From Streptomyces lincolnensis (GTDB lineage: Bacteria > Actinomycetota > Actinomycetes > Streptomycetales > Streptomycetaceae), in the NCBI RefSeq assembly GCF_001685355.1, contig NZ_CP016438.1:5518001-5582000 (forward strand): a DNA stretch of 64,000 nt, given 5' to 3'. Under the pieces are notes generated by a model. That model ran no database searches, was not told the origin of the DNA, and saw only the letters and a list, made by a program, of their open reading frames with translations. The position numbers were made by a program, and so were the translations under genes. Shown piece after piece: positions 10,899 to 19,339 of the stretch. Each line of letters begins with the position of its first letter. Position 1 is the first letter of the stretch.

Positions 10899-11004
10899 TC
10901 CACGACCTGGCCAGCCTTTCTAAGAAGGGCAACGGCCAACTACGGTACGGACAGAAGGACCCTCGACGGGTCCCTCGACAAGCAGTGGAAGGACGGGCAG
11001 TCCG

Positions 11005-11604
11005 TTGTACGAAGGCGTGGTCCAGGACCTCATCGACGAGCTGGGACGGCTGCCCGGCGTCGGTCCCAAGAGCGCGCAGCGGATCGCCTTCCACATCCTC
11101 CAGGCGGAGCCGACGGACGTACGCCGTCTCGCGCAGTGCCTGATGGAGGTCAAGGCGAAGGTCCGCTTCTGCGCGACCTGCGGCAACGTGGCACAGGAAG
11201 AGCTGTGCGGCATCTGCCGTGACACCCGCCGCGACCCGACCGTCATCTGCGTGGTGGAGGAGCCGAAGGACGTGGTGGCGATCGAGCGGACCCGTGAGTT
11301 CCGCGGCCGCTACCACGTGCTCGGCGGCGCGATCAGCCCCATCGAGGGCGTCGGCCCGGACGACCTGCGGATCCGAGAACTCCTGGCGCGGCTGGCGGAC
11401 GGCACGGTCACCGAGCTGATCCTCGCCACCGACCCGAATCTCGAAGGCGAGGCGACGGCCACGTACCTCGCCCGCATGATCAAGCCCATGGGCCTCAGGG
11501 TCACCCGCCTGGCCAGCGGCCTCCCGGTGGGTGGTGACCTGGAATACGCGGACGAGGTGACCCTCGGCCGCGCCTTCGAGGGGAGACGACTCCTAGATGT
11601 CTGA
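11005..11604 (+). CDS. recR: Recombination mediator protein RecR
   Basis: 199 residues, full length. Landmarks: N-terminal HhH segment [20 protein letters not shown]; a C4 zinc finger (CATCGNV, CGICRD); Toprim start [15 protein letters not shown]; and [18 protein letters not shown]. It acts with RecF/RecO to load RecA at single-strand gaps. The start is TTG at 11005 (residues [14 protein letters not shown]), the conserved N-terminus of the family, with a GGAAGGA ribosome site about 11 bases away. The stop overlaps the next gene by 8 bases. Confidence 0.97.
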   Translation: MYEGVVQDLIDELGRLPGVGPKSAQRIAFHILQAEPTDVRRLAQCLMEVKAKVRFCATCGNVAQEELCGICRDTRRDPTVICVVEEPKDVVAIERTREFRGRYHVLGGAISPIEGVGPDDLRIRELLARLADGTVTELILATDPNLEGEATATYLARMIKPMGLRVTRLASGLPVGGDLEYADEVTLGRAFEGRRLLDV

Positions 11605-12256
11605 CGCCACACTGCACGTCAACAGCCAGAATCCGGACGACTTCGCGGTCCAGATCGCCGACCAGGTCGAGAGCTTCCTGGTGGCCGTCACAGAGGTGGC
11701 CAAGGGCGACGAGCCGGACTCGGCGGTGCCCTTCCTCCTCCTGGAGGTCTCCCAACTGCTCCTGGCCGGCGGCCGCCTGGGCGCCCACGAGGACATCGTC
11801 CCCGACGAGCGCTACGAACCCGACCTGGGCCCGGAACCGGACGTCGACCAGCTCCGCGAGAACTTCGCCCGCCTGCTGGAGCCGGTCGACGTCTACTCCG
11901 AGGTCTTCGACCCCTACGAGCCCCGTAAGGCCCCCGTGCCCGCCCGGATCTCCGACGACCTCGCCGACGTCGTCGCCGACCTGCGCCACGGCATGGCCCA
12001 CTACCGTGCCGGCCGCACCACCGAGGCCCTGTGGTGGTGGCAGTTCTCCTACTTCTCCAACTGGGGCTCCACGGCGTCGGCGACGCTCAGGGCCTTGCAG
12101 TCGGTGGTCGCCCATGTCCGCCTGAACCAGCCCCTGGAGGAACTGGACGGCCTCGACACCGACCAGGCCATGGGGGACGAGACCCTGGAGTTCGAGGCCG
12201 GCAAGGTGATGATGGAGGAGATCGCGGAGCCGCTGGGGATGCGGTCGATCAAGTGA
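11597..12256 (+). CDS. DUF5063 domain protein
   Basis: 219 residues, acidic, soluble, mostly helical. The region [20 protein letters not shown] and the [15 protein letters not shown] stretch are typical of DUF5063 proteins found directly after recR in actinomycetes. No catalytic motif is evident. It overlaps recR by 8 bases and the repeat-protein gene by 4 bases, so it sits in one coupled operon. The function is unknown; a link to recombination is only suggested by position. Confidence 0.85.
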   Translation: MSDATLHVNSQNPDDFAVQIADQVESFLVAVTEVAKGDEPDSAVPFLLLEVSQLLLAGGRLGAHEDIVPDERYEPDLGPEPDVDQLRENFARLLEPVDVYSEVFDPYEPRKAPVPARISDDLADVVADLRHGMAHYRAGRTTEALWWWQFSYFSNWGSTASATLRALQSVVAHVRLNQPLEELDGLDTDQAMGDETLEFEAGKVMMEEIAEPLGMRSIK

Positions 12257-12615
12257 CCAGGCTGCCCGTACCGGCGCCCCGCGCCTCCCAGAACTCCCTG
12301 TTGTCCCTGTGGTCGAAGGACTCGGTGCTGTCGATCGGTTCGGTCGGCTCGGTGCTGTCCATCGGCTCCGTGGGCTCGGCCCTGTCGGTCGGCTCGATCG
12401 GGAGCGCCCTGTCGGCGGGGTCGATCGGTTCCGCCCTGTCGTGGATCTCCGCCGGATCGGTGCTGAGTACCGGGTCCGTACTGTCCGCGCAGTCGAAGTG
12501 GTCGGCGCTGTCCTGGCGTTCCTCCCGCGGCCTGATGTCCGCGGGTGTCGTCGGGGCGGTCGCCGCGGCCGTGTGCGTGGCGCAGGTCGTACGGAGCGGG
12601 TCCGAAACCGCGTGA
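12253..12615 (+). CDS. Nonapeptide-repeat single-span membrane protein
   Basis: 120 residues starting at the GTG that overlaps the DUF5063 stop (GTGA). Residues 24-92 are about eight copies of a nine-residue unit, consensus S-[VA]-L-S-x-G-S-[VI]-G; the first two copies are identical in protein (SVLSIGSVG). DNA repeats begin at 12322, 12349, 12376, 12403, 12430 and, with one unit shortened, continue to 12528. A single hydrophobic helix follows (GLMSAGVVGAVAAAVCVAQV). The alternating Ser/hydrophobic pattern with glycine turns suggests a small beta-solenoid or amyloid-like stack on a membrane anchor. I know no function for it. Confidence 0.7.
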   Translation: MTRLPVPAPRASQNSLLSLWSKDSVLSIGSVGSVLSIGSVGSALSVGSIGSALSAGSIGSALSWISAGSVLSTGSVLSAQSKWSALSWRSSRGLMSAGVVGAVAAAVCVAQVVRSGSETA

Positions 12616-12648
12616 CGGGGCGGGCCCTGCCTCCCTCATGATGGGCGT

Positions 12649-13044
12649 ATGGCGAGTCGGTCGAGAGCGTTGGTGTGGACGGGAGTCGGCCTCTGCGTCG
12701 CGGGAGCCGTGGGACTGGTCGTCGGCGGGCTGCTGGACGTCGACGCGGCGGATCCCTGGGCGAGTGTGGCCGGGGGCACCGCGGGGCTCCTCGGACTGGC
12801 GCTGACGGTGTACGCGCTCTTCGCTCCGGCGCCCACGGCTGCGGTGACCGCGAGCGGTACGAGGTCGGTCGCCGCGGGCGGCGGCATCGGCTCCGCCGTG
12901 ACGGGGGACGGGGCCTCCCTGGCACCCCCGGCCACCATGCCCACCTCGACGCCGCCCCCGGCGAGCGGGCCCGTCACTGCCTCCGGTGAGCGTTCCGTCG
13001 CGGCCGGGGGCGACATCGGGGCGGTGTCTACGGGGGACGCGTGA
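12649..13044 (+). CDS. Small two-span membrane protein with Gly-rich ASGxRSVAAGG motifs
   Basis: 131 residues. Two hydrophobic helices (LVWTGVGLCVAGAVGLVVGG; TAGLLGLALTVYALF) precede a soluble tail holding two copies of a repeat: ASGTRSVAAGGGIGSAVTGD and ASGERSVAAGGDIGAVSTGD. The same motif opens the next protein, the STAND ATPase, whose GTG overlaps this gene's TGA. The motif looks like coils of a beta-helix and may let the two proteins stack. It is translationally coupled to the ATPase, hence probably its membrane anchor or effector partner. Confidence 0.7.
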   Translation: MASRSRALVWTGVGLCVAGAVGLVVGGLLDVDAADPWASVAGGTAGLLGLALTVYALFAPAPTAAVTASGTRSVAAGGGIGSAVTGDGASLAPPATMPTSTPPPASGPVTASGERSVAAGGDIGAVSTGDA

Positions 13045-15107
13045 GCGGGGCGGCGGAGGCGTCCGGGGACCGTTCGATCGCTGCGGCCGGATCCATCCGG
13101 CAGGCAGTCACCGGGGACGGCGCGGTCGCGCACTACACGGAGAGGTCCCTGACTCTCCCACCGGAGGCGTTCGAGCTGCCACAGGCTCCGCCGAACATGG
13201 TCAACCTGCCTGACCGGGCAGGGTTGTTCGTCGGACGCAGACCAGAACTCAGGAGCCTGGACACGGCGTTCGAGCGAACGGGCGGCGTGGTCGTCCAGGC
13301 GGTGCACGGTCTGGGCGGCATCGGAAAGTCGACGCTGGCGGCCAAGTGGGCGGCGGGGAAAACGGCGTCGTACAACCCGGTGTGGTGGATTACCGCCGTG
13401 ACGCCGCTGGAGATCGAGTCCGGGCTGGCGGGGCTGGCGGTTGCGCTCCAGCCGGCTCTGCGGGATGTGCTGTCGCAGGAGGCGCTGGCGGAGCGAGCCG
13501 TGCAGTGGCTGGGGACCCACACAGGTTGGCTGTTGGTGCTGGACAACGTCTCCGATCCGGTGGACGTGCGACCTCTGCTGGGACGGATCGCTGGTGGGCG
13601 TTTCCTGATCACGACGCGGCGGGCGACAGGGTGGCACGGGATCGCCGAGACGCTGCCGGTCGATGTGCTCGGACCGGCCGAGGCGGTCGAGCTGTTCGAA
13701 CGGATATATGGCGATCCGGCTCAGGACGTCCAGGAACTGTGTGGCGAGCTGGGGTGTCTGCCGCTGGCCGTGGAACAGGCCGCGGCGTACTGTGCGGAAG
13801 CCCGCATCATTCCTCGCGCCTATCTGGAACTGCTGGCCCGCTCCCCCGAGCGGGTCCTCGCGAACACAGCCGAGGGAGTGGACGGGCTGCGGACGGTCGC
13901 CCGCGTGTGGCGAGTGACCATGGATCGTCTGGCGGACACGCCGCTCGCCGAGACCATCCTGCGAGTCATCGCCTGGTGGGCTCCGGACGGGATCCCACGG
14001 GCGTACGTCGCACCACTGGCCGACGAGTCGGACATCACCGAGGCTCTGCGCCGCCTCGCTGCGCACAGCATGATCCGCCTGCACGAGGACGAGACCATAT
14101 CGGTGCACCGGTTGGTGCAGGCAATATCGCGGACGGGTGAAGACGCCGCTGAGACCTACGAGGAAGCCGTTGGTCTGCTACTCGGGCGCGAGCAGGCCAT
14201 GCTCGGCTCTGTATGGATCACGCATGCGGAGGTACTCGCCGAGCACGGCCACGGGAAGATGGCGTCGGAGGGCGTGCTACTGCTGACCATCGCCGTCGGT
14301 AACTGGTACGCGACGAATCTGTCGCCCGGCCGTGCCAGCGAACTGCACGAGGCTGCGATGACCGGCGCCGAGCGGGTCCTGGGGCCACGGAGCCCGATCA
14401 CTCTGCTCGCGCGTCAATGTGTCGCTCACCGTTGCCGGGAGACCGAGCCCGGCCGCGCGGTGCGGTTACTGACAGAGAACGTGGCCGTGGCCAAACGCGT
14501 CTTTGGGCGCAACGCCCGGCGGACGTTCAACGCACGGACATCTCTGGCCAGGCTGAAGTTGAATCTGGGGGACATCAGCGGTGGGCTGTCCCTGGCAGCG
14601 AGGAACGCCCGCCGAGCGGAGCGTGCCCTTGGCGGCGACGACCCGGTGATCCTCGCCGCCGACGCTGTGGTGGCCCAGGGATGGCGCATGAGGGCCGAGT
14701 CGGATCCCGATCGCTACGCGGTACGAGCGGCCGCTGAGATCGAGCGATTGCTCATCAAGGCGATCCGAGTGGACGGTGCGTTCAGCGAGACAGTCCTCGA
14801 CCTCATGTGGGAACTCGGTGGTGTCCGCGAGACTACGGGTGATCTTGCCGGAGCTATTCGGATGACCCAGGAGTATCTGGAGAAGTACTCGGTGCCGCCC
14901 GACAGCATGGATCTGTCGGGACTGACGGCGCGTGTTCGGATCGTGCAACTGCTGGTGGACGCAGGACACCCTCAACAAGCTCGGGAGTTGGCCATTGCTC
15001 TGCTCGCCGAGACGGAGCAGGAACTCGCCGGCAGCGAAGTCGGTAGTCGGTTCCGTGACGCCCTTGCCGCGCTTGTCGTGCGTATCGCCCCGGCCGACGA
15101 CACTTGA
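13041..15107 (+). CDS. STAND (NB-ARC type) ATPase with TPR-like C-terminal half
   Basis: 688 residues. The N-terminal 30 residues contain the motif ASGDRSIAAAGSIRQAVTGD, shared with the upstream protein. NB-ARC landmarks: FVGRRPELRSLD, P-loop HGLGGIGKSTLA (about residue 95), Walker B WLLVLDNVSD, sensor FLITTRR, the GLPL-like CLPLAVEQAA, and a winged-helix end ISVHRLVQAI in place of MHD. From about residue 400 the sequence is helical with TPR-like pairs. Such proteins oligomerise on sensing a trigger. Codon use here is less GC-biased than in neighbouring core genes (for example ATA codons near 13700 and 14100), which suggests transfer. Confidence 0.85.
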   Translation: MSGAAEASGDRSIAAAGSIRQAVTGDGAVAHYTERSLTLPPEAFELPQAPPNMVNLPDRAGLFVGRRPELRSLDTAFERTGGVVVQAVHGLGGIGKSTLAAKWAAGKTASYNPVWWITAVTPLEIESGLAGLAVALQPALRDVLSQEALAERAVQWLGTHTGWLLVLDNVSDPVDVRPLLGRIAGGRFLITTRRATGWHGIAETLPVDVLGPAEAVELFERIYGDPAQDVQELCGELGCLPLAVEQAAAYCAEARIIPRAYLELLARSPERVLANTAEGVDGLRTVARVWRVTMDRLADTPLAETILRVIAWWAPDGIPRAYVAPLADESDITEALRRLAAHSMIRLHEDETISVHRLVQAISRTGEDAAETYEEAVGLLLGREQAMLGSVWITHAEVLAEHGHGKMASEGVLLLTIAVGNWYATNLSPGRASELHEAAMTGAERVLGPRSPITLLARQCVAHRCRETEPGRAVRLLTENVAVAKRVFGRNARRTFNARTSLARLKLNLGDISGGLSLAARNARRAERALGGDDPVILAADAVVAQGWRMRAESDPDRYAVRAAAEIERLLIKAIRVDGAFSETVLDLMWELGGVRETTGDLAGAIRMTQEYLEKYSVPPDSMDLSGLTARVRIVQLLVDAGHPQQARELAIALLAETEQELAGSEVGSRFRDALAALVVRIAPADDT

Positions 15108-15242
15108 GTTGATCCATGCGACATCCATATGCGCGCCTGCCAGGCCAATTGCCTTCATCTCGGTCACACGTCGAGGCACCGGAGGCTACGCTCGGTAGTG
15201 ACTGCGGTACACACCGGGGTGTGCCGGTCGGAGGTGGGTGCT

Positions 15243-16061
15243 GTGGTGGGCCAGTACAACTCCCATTCCCAAGCTCCTGCGGCCTGGCGGTACAGCGGTG
15301 ACCAGTTGAAACGCTGGCGCGCGAAGGCGGATGTCAGCCGGGAGCAGCTCGCGTCGGCCGCCAACTACTCCCCGGAGACCATCGCGTCCATGGAGCGCGG
15401 CGTGCGCAGGCCGACACCGCGCGTGCTCGACGTGGCGGACGAACTGTGCGGTGCGCAAGGGCTGTTGAGCGCGGGCAAGCAGTTCGTGAACCGGGAGAAG
15501 TTCCCGGCGCGGGCGCAGGACTTCATGGAGCGGGAGAGGGAGGCGACCAGTCTTTGGTGGTACGAAGTCTCCCTTGTGCCTGGGCTGTTGCAGACGAAGG
15601 CGTACGCGCGTGCCCTCATCGACAATCGCACCCCACCCCTGGACGAGGAGACCGTCGAGGAGCGGATCACGGCCCGCCTGGAGCGGCAGGCCATCCTCAA
15701 CCGGCAGAAGCCGACGGTGGGACTGAGCTTCGTCCTTTTCGAGGCCGTACTGCGCGTCCCGCAGGTGGATGTTGAGCAACTGCGCCGACTGCTGGAAGTT
15801 TCCCGGTTTCGGAACGTGGTGGTGCAGGTGTTGCCCTTCGAACGGGCCATCCCCGCCGCGCTGGAGGGGGCCATGGTGCTCCTGGAGACCCGGGACCACG
15901 AGCGATTCGCCTTCGCGGAGGGGGCGTTCGTCAGCGAGATGTCGGCTGATCCGGGGGTTGTCAGTCGGGTGACGGAGCGGCTTAGCATGATCCGCACACA
16001 AGCCCTTGCCCCGGACGAGTCGGCCCGTTTCATCGAGCGGATGGTGGACAGTCGTGAGTGA
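15243..16061 (+). CDS. XRE-type HTH regulator with DUF5753 domain (WhiJ-like)
   Basis: 272 residues from the GTG at 15243, where CGGAGGTGG lies 8 bases upstream (the next codon is also GTG). The helix-turn-helix is at about 20-75 (QLKRWRAKADVSREQLASAA; SPETIASMERG). The rest is DUF5753, with the diagnostic PGLLQTKAYARA and later FRNVVVQVLPF. Genes of this kind control development and antibiotic production together with a small DUF397 partner, which follows here with an 8-bp overlap. The upstream 135 bp are noncoding. Confidence 0.92.
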   Translation: MVGQYNSHSQAPAAWRYSGDQLKRWRAKADVSREQLASAANYSPETIASMERGVRRPTPRVLDVADELCGAQGLLSAGKQFVNREKFPARAQDFMEREREATSLWWYEVSLVPGLLQTKAYARALIDNRTPPLDEETVEERITARLERQAILNRQKPTVGLSFVLFEAVLRVPQVDVEQLRRLLEVSRFRNVVVQVLPFERAIPAALEGAMVLLETRDHERFAFAEGAFVSEMSADPGVVSRVTERLSMIRTQALAPDESARFIERMVDSRE

Positions 16062-16236
16062 CCAGCTGAAGTGGTTCAAGTCGAGCTACAGCGACAGCGA
16101 GGGCGGTGCCTGCGTCGAAGTAGCGTTCGCCGATCGCACCCACGTCCGTGACTCCAAGCTCGCCGCCGGTCCTGAGATCACCCTTGCCGCTCCTGCCTGG
16201 CAGGCGTTCATTTCCGCAGTTCAGCCCGGAGCTTGA
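16054..16236 (+). CDS. DUF397 small protein, partner of the HTH-DUF5753 regulator
   Basis: 60 residues from the GTG at 16054. It shows the standard DUF397 pattern: LKWFKSSYSDSEGGACVEVA, then VRDSKLAAGPEI and WQAFISAV. In related WhiJ-type pairs the small protein acts as a cognate partner or antagonist of the HTH protein, and some pairs behave like toxin-antitoxin modules. It overlaps its partner by 8 bases, so the two are co-translated. No terminator with a T-run follows, but an AAC/GTT-rich inverted repeat is seen near 16266-16300. Confidence 0.93.
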   Translation: MSDQLKWFKSSYSDSEGGACVEVAFADRTHVRDSKLAAGPEITLAAPAWQAFISAVQPGA

Positions 16237-16416
16237 GCCTCGGGCTTCGAGCTCTTCCCATCGGTTTTTGGGTTCTTGGTCTGGTTGAAATCCAACCCAA
16301 CCAACTAAGCCTGTACGTGAGTTGGGGCGTCGTACCTCGAACGGGTGGCGTTCCGTGATCGGCTTGCGTCGGAACGTAATACCGCTCTAGGTTCGCGGCA
16401 AACAAGCAAATAGTTC

Positions 16417-16452
16417 GGCCCCGGTCGGTGCGCCAACACCGGCTCCGGGGCC
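16417..16452 (+). promoter_or_regulatory. GC-rich hairpin leader before zinc-ribbon protein gene
   Basis: GGCCCCGGTCGGTG pairs with CACCGGCTCCGGGGCC around a short loop (small internal bulge). It ends 28 bp before the GTG start at 16481, with the ribosome site GAAGGAC between. The position suggests an attenuator or mRNA-stabilising leader. From memory, similar leaders precede many accessory genes in Streptomyces. Confidence 0.55.
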
Positions 16453-16480
16453 TGACCTACAGATCGAAGGACACTCGATC

Positions 16481-17485
16481 GTGGCTTACGCCCAGCCTAG
16501 CCCTGCACTGCCGTCCCCGTCCCATCCCATGGCCAAAACGGGTTACGGCAAACGCCTCACCGGTGACGAAGACCCGCACGCCGACGCGGACTTCGCACAC
16601 CTGAGCCCCCGCGACCGCGAGATCGCCGTCTTCGTCGACCACCTCGACGAGGGCCACGCGATGGGCTACAAGGCGATCGCCGCCGTGCACCCCCGCTACG
16701 GCCAGCAGGCCGTCCGCACCTCGCTGGGCCGTATCACCCTCGCCGGCCACCTGCGCTGGATCAAGGAACACATCACCGTCGAGGACGACTCGATGCGGTG
16801 GGTCACACGCACGTACTGGTCGCGTACCCGCAGGTCCGTCGAGTGGTGGGAGGACTTCGCGCGGGAGCGGCACGGCAAGGACGTGACCGAGGACCACATG
16901 CCGGGCTTGGCGAGGGTCGAGGACATCGAGGAAGCGGTCTCGGCCGTCGAGCAGCCCGAGGCGGAGGAGCCGGTCGAGCAGCCCAGCGGCGCCTACCGGA
17001 CGCTCGCCGACCTTCGTTCGGTCGACCCTCGTATGCCGCTGTCCGACGGCGACTGCCGTTCTCTCGAAGCACTCGCTCAGGAGTGGCTGTCGCGTGGGGC
17101 GACGGCACTCGACATCACCAGGGCGCTGACCGACGGACTGCCGCCCACCGTCGCCAACCCGGGCGGACTCGCCCGCAACCGACTGGAGAACAAGATGCCC
17201 CCGAAGAAGGCGAAGATCCGGCAGAAGGCTGCCCGGCGCGCCCATGTCAGCCGCGTGATCATGGCCTGTGGTCTGTGTGGCGCGGACGAGCGGACAACGG
17301 AGATCGTGAGCGGCTTGTGCCGGGAGTGCATCGAGCTGATCGAGGCGGAGGGCCCGGCCTACGGTGCCGTCCCGGACACCTTCCTCCCAGGCCCGCGTGG
17401 CGGCAGTGCTCTCCCGGGCGCAGACGAGGTCATCGACGTCACCGAACGCGTCGAGGCGCTGCGCCGCGCGGCGGGTCTGCGGTGA
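16481..17485 (+). CDS. Accessory protein with C-terminal zinc ribbon
   Basis: 334 residues. The N-terminal half is helical (LSPRDREIAVFVDHLDEGHA, a possible winged-helix region through WIKEHITVEDDSMRWVTRTY). The middle is acidic. A second helical segment (SDGDCRSLEALAQEWLSRGA) follows. The C-terminus has two paired cysteine motifs, CGLCGAD and GLCREC, spaced as a zinc ribbon. I do not recognise a named family; related proteins are common on Streptomyces integrative elements and often called MarR-like. GTG start with GAAGGAC 10 bases upstream, and a hairpin leader before it. Confidence 0.7.
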   Translation: MAYAQPSPALPSPSHPMAKTGYGKRLTGDEDPHADADFAHLSPRDREIAVFVDHLDEGHAMGYKAIAAVHPRYGQQAVRTSLGRITLAGHLRWIKEHITVEDDSMRWVTRTYWSRTRRSVEWWEDFARERHGKDVTEDHMPGLARVEDIEEAVSAVEQPEAEEPVEQPSGAYRTLADLRSVDPRMPLSDGDCRSLEALAQEWLSRGATALDITRALTDGLPPTVANPGGLARNRLENKMPPKKAKIRQKAARRAHVSRVIMACGLCGADERTTEIVSGLCRECIELIEAEGPAYGAVPDTFLPGPRGGSALPGADEVIDVTERVEALRRAAGLR

Positions 17486-17535
17486 GCGTGCAGGAGGCGC
17501 CGGTCGGGGCATCATGGAGCCGAGGAGGCGACGCC

Positions 17536-18114
17536 ATGACCCCCAGGACCGAGCAGCAGCCCCAAATGTCTGTCGAGGAGTTCGAGGAACTCGAACGCCA
17601 TGCCCCGGAGACCGTGTGGCTGGAGTTCGTCAATGGGAAGGTCGTGGTCAAGCCCATGGCGGACGGCAACCATCGCGAGATGATCGCCTGGCTGCAACGA
17701 GTGTGCATGCAGCATCGTCCTGATCTGTGGTTGCACGCCGAGAGTGGTCTGAAGACGGAGCGCTACCGGAAGGGGCGCGCTCGCGCGGACGGTGTGCTCG
17801 TTCGTGTCGGTGGTCTCAAGGGGGACGGTGAGTGGTCGGAGGCCGACAGCACCTTGATGGCCGTAGAGATCACGTCCTACGACTCCGACACCAACCGACG
17901 TGACCGAGTCGAGAAGCCCGACGGCTACGCCGCCGCCGGCATCCCCGTCTACCTCCTCATCGACCGCGACGACTGCTCGGTCGTCGTGTTCAATCAGCCC
18001 GAGGACGGCAGGTACCGCCACGAAGAGAAGCTGCCCTTCGGTGCCTCCGTCAAGTTGCCCGAGCCCGTGAACATGACCCTCGACACCGAGCCCCTCAAGG
18101 AGTTCGTGGACTGA
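17536..18114 (+). CDS. Uma2-family (PD-(D/E)XK-like, DUF820) protein
   Basis: 192 residues, the usual family length. Landmarks: ELERHAPETVWLEFVNGKVV at the N-terminus, ADGVLVRVGG (catalytic Asp region), MAVEITSYDSDTNRRDRVEK (E-x-T/S core plus basic helix) and GIPVYLLIDRDD. The family has a restriction-endonuclease fold and is expanded in Streptomyces and cyanobacteria without a settled role. The ATG at 17536 follows GGAGGCGAC. It is convergent with the TauE gene. Confidence 0.92.
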   Translation: MTPRTEQQPQMSVEEFEELERHAPETVWLEFVNGKVVVKPMADGNHREMIAWLQRVCMQHRPDLWLHAESGLKTERYRKGRARADGVLVRVGGLKGDGEWSEADSTLMAVEITSYDSDTNRRDRVEKPDGYAAAGIPVYLLIDRDDCSVVVFNQPEDGRYRHEEKLPFGASVKLPEPVNMTLDTEPLKEFVD

Positions 18115-18138
18115 ACGGCGGGCCCACAAAGCTCGCGG

Positions 18139-18855
18139 TCACAGGCCCCACAACCCCTTCGTCATCGCCGTGATCCCGCCCGCCAACGCCAGGGACAGCA
18201 CCAGGAGTCGGGCCCGTTCCTCCGGGAGCCGGCCCGCGAGGGCCCGGCCGATGAGGCCGCCGACCAGCATGGCCGTGACCACCGAGGCCCACTGTGTCCC
18301 GGTCAGGTGCGGCATCCCGTTCGAGGCCACGGAGAAGGCGTTCACGATCACGCCGTAGAACATCGCGTTCGGGACGAACTCCCGTACGGTCCAGCCCGCG
18401 TTGAGGGCGTAGAGGGATACCGGCGGCCCTCCGACGCCCGCCGCCGCGTTCATGAACCCGCCCGCCGCGCCGGCCGCGACCGCGCCGCGGCGGCCGCGCA
18501 GGGCGGGGATGCGGGCGCCGCGCATGACCAGCACGACGGCCGCCGTCACCAGGCCGCCCATGACCAACAGCAGTACGGACTCGGGGAGTCGGCGGGTCAG
18601 CCAGGTGCCCGCCGGGACCGTGCAGGCCGCGGCCACGCAGAGCGGGACCATCGCGGTGAGGCGTATGTGGCGCCGGCCCGTTCCCAGGCCGACCGCGCAG
18701 ATCGCGCCGGAGGCGCAGTTCGCGAGCACCACGCCGTCCGCGGGGCCCAGGAGCAGGACGAGCGCGGGCACGGTGACCAGGGCGAAGCCCATGCCGGTCA
18801 GCCACTGCACGGAGGAACCGAGCAGCACGATCGCCGGCAGGAGCAGTTGTGTCAT
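18139..18855 (-). CDS. TauE/SafE-type sulfite/organosulfonate exporter
   Basis: 238 residues with about seven or eight hydrophobic helices. The start ILLGSSVQWLTGMGFALVTV and the second-half signature FMNAAAGVGGPPVSLYAL are the paired internal-repeat motifs of the family. The substrate is uncertain, since these transporters export sulfite, sulfoacetate or similar anions. The ATG start at 18855 gives a full-length protein; the longer frame to 18949 reads into low-complexity sequence. Confidence 0.9.
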   Translation of the reverse strand: MTQLLLPAIVLLGSSVQWLTGMGFALVTVPALVLLLGPADGVVLANCASGAICAVGLGTGRRHIRLTAMVPLCVAAACTVPAGTWLTRRLPESVLLLVMGGLVTAAVVLVMRGARIPALRGRRGAVAAGAAGGFMNAAAGVGGPPVSLYALNAGWTVREFVPNAMFYGVIVNAFSVASNGMPHLTGTQWASVVTAMLVGGLIGRALAGRLPEERARLLVLSLALAGGITAMTKGLWGL

Positions 18856-18988
18856 GGCCCAAGGTGTAGCGCACTACACCCCCGGTCCGGGAGGGCACCC
18901 CCTCGTGGCGGCCGTCGGCGGGCGGGATCGTTGATCTCACCAGGTCCACGACCCCGTACCCCCGTACCCCGTACCGAAGGACACCGTC

Positions 18989-19177
18989 ATGAAGTCGCTG
19001 CTCTCCTCCAAGCCCGCCCTGTGGTTCCTCTTCCTGTTCAACCTCGTCGTGGCGGCGGCCGCCCCCTTCGTCGTGGACGGCGCGCAGGGCGTGTTGACGG
19101 CCGTGGGCATGGGGGTCGTCTCGCTGGGGGCCGGGGTGACCCTGCTGCGGAACCGCCAGGCGGCTGCCGCGTGCTGA
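18989..19177 (+). CDS. Small two-span membrane protein
   Basis: 62 residues: MKSLLSSKPALWFLFLFNLV begins the first helix and GVLTAVGMGVVSLGAGVTLL is the second. A good ribosome site (CCGAAGGACACC) precedes the ATG. The family is not recognised. The size and clean hydrophobic pattern make it a likely real gene. Confidence 0.65.
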   Translation: MKSLLSSKPALWFLFLFNLVVAAAAPFVVDGAQGVLTAVGMGVVSLGAGVTLLRNRQAAAAC

Positions 19178-19339
19178 GTGATCCAGCGGTCACGGAACGT
19201 CAATTGGGTGCGTCTTGTCCCGGCCCTGTACGTCGGCTGCACGGGCCCTAACCGGCGGAACGCGAATCTGGAGTCACTCCACACCGCACCGAACGCGGAG
19301 GGGGAGACACCAGCCGAACCGCAAGCACTGGAGACAGCG

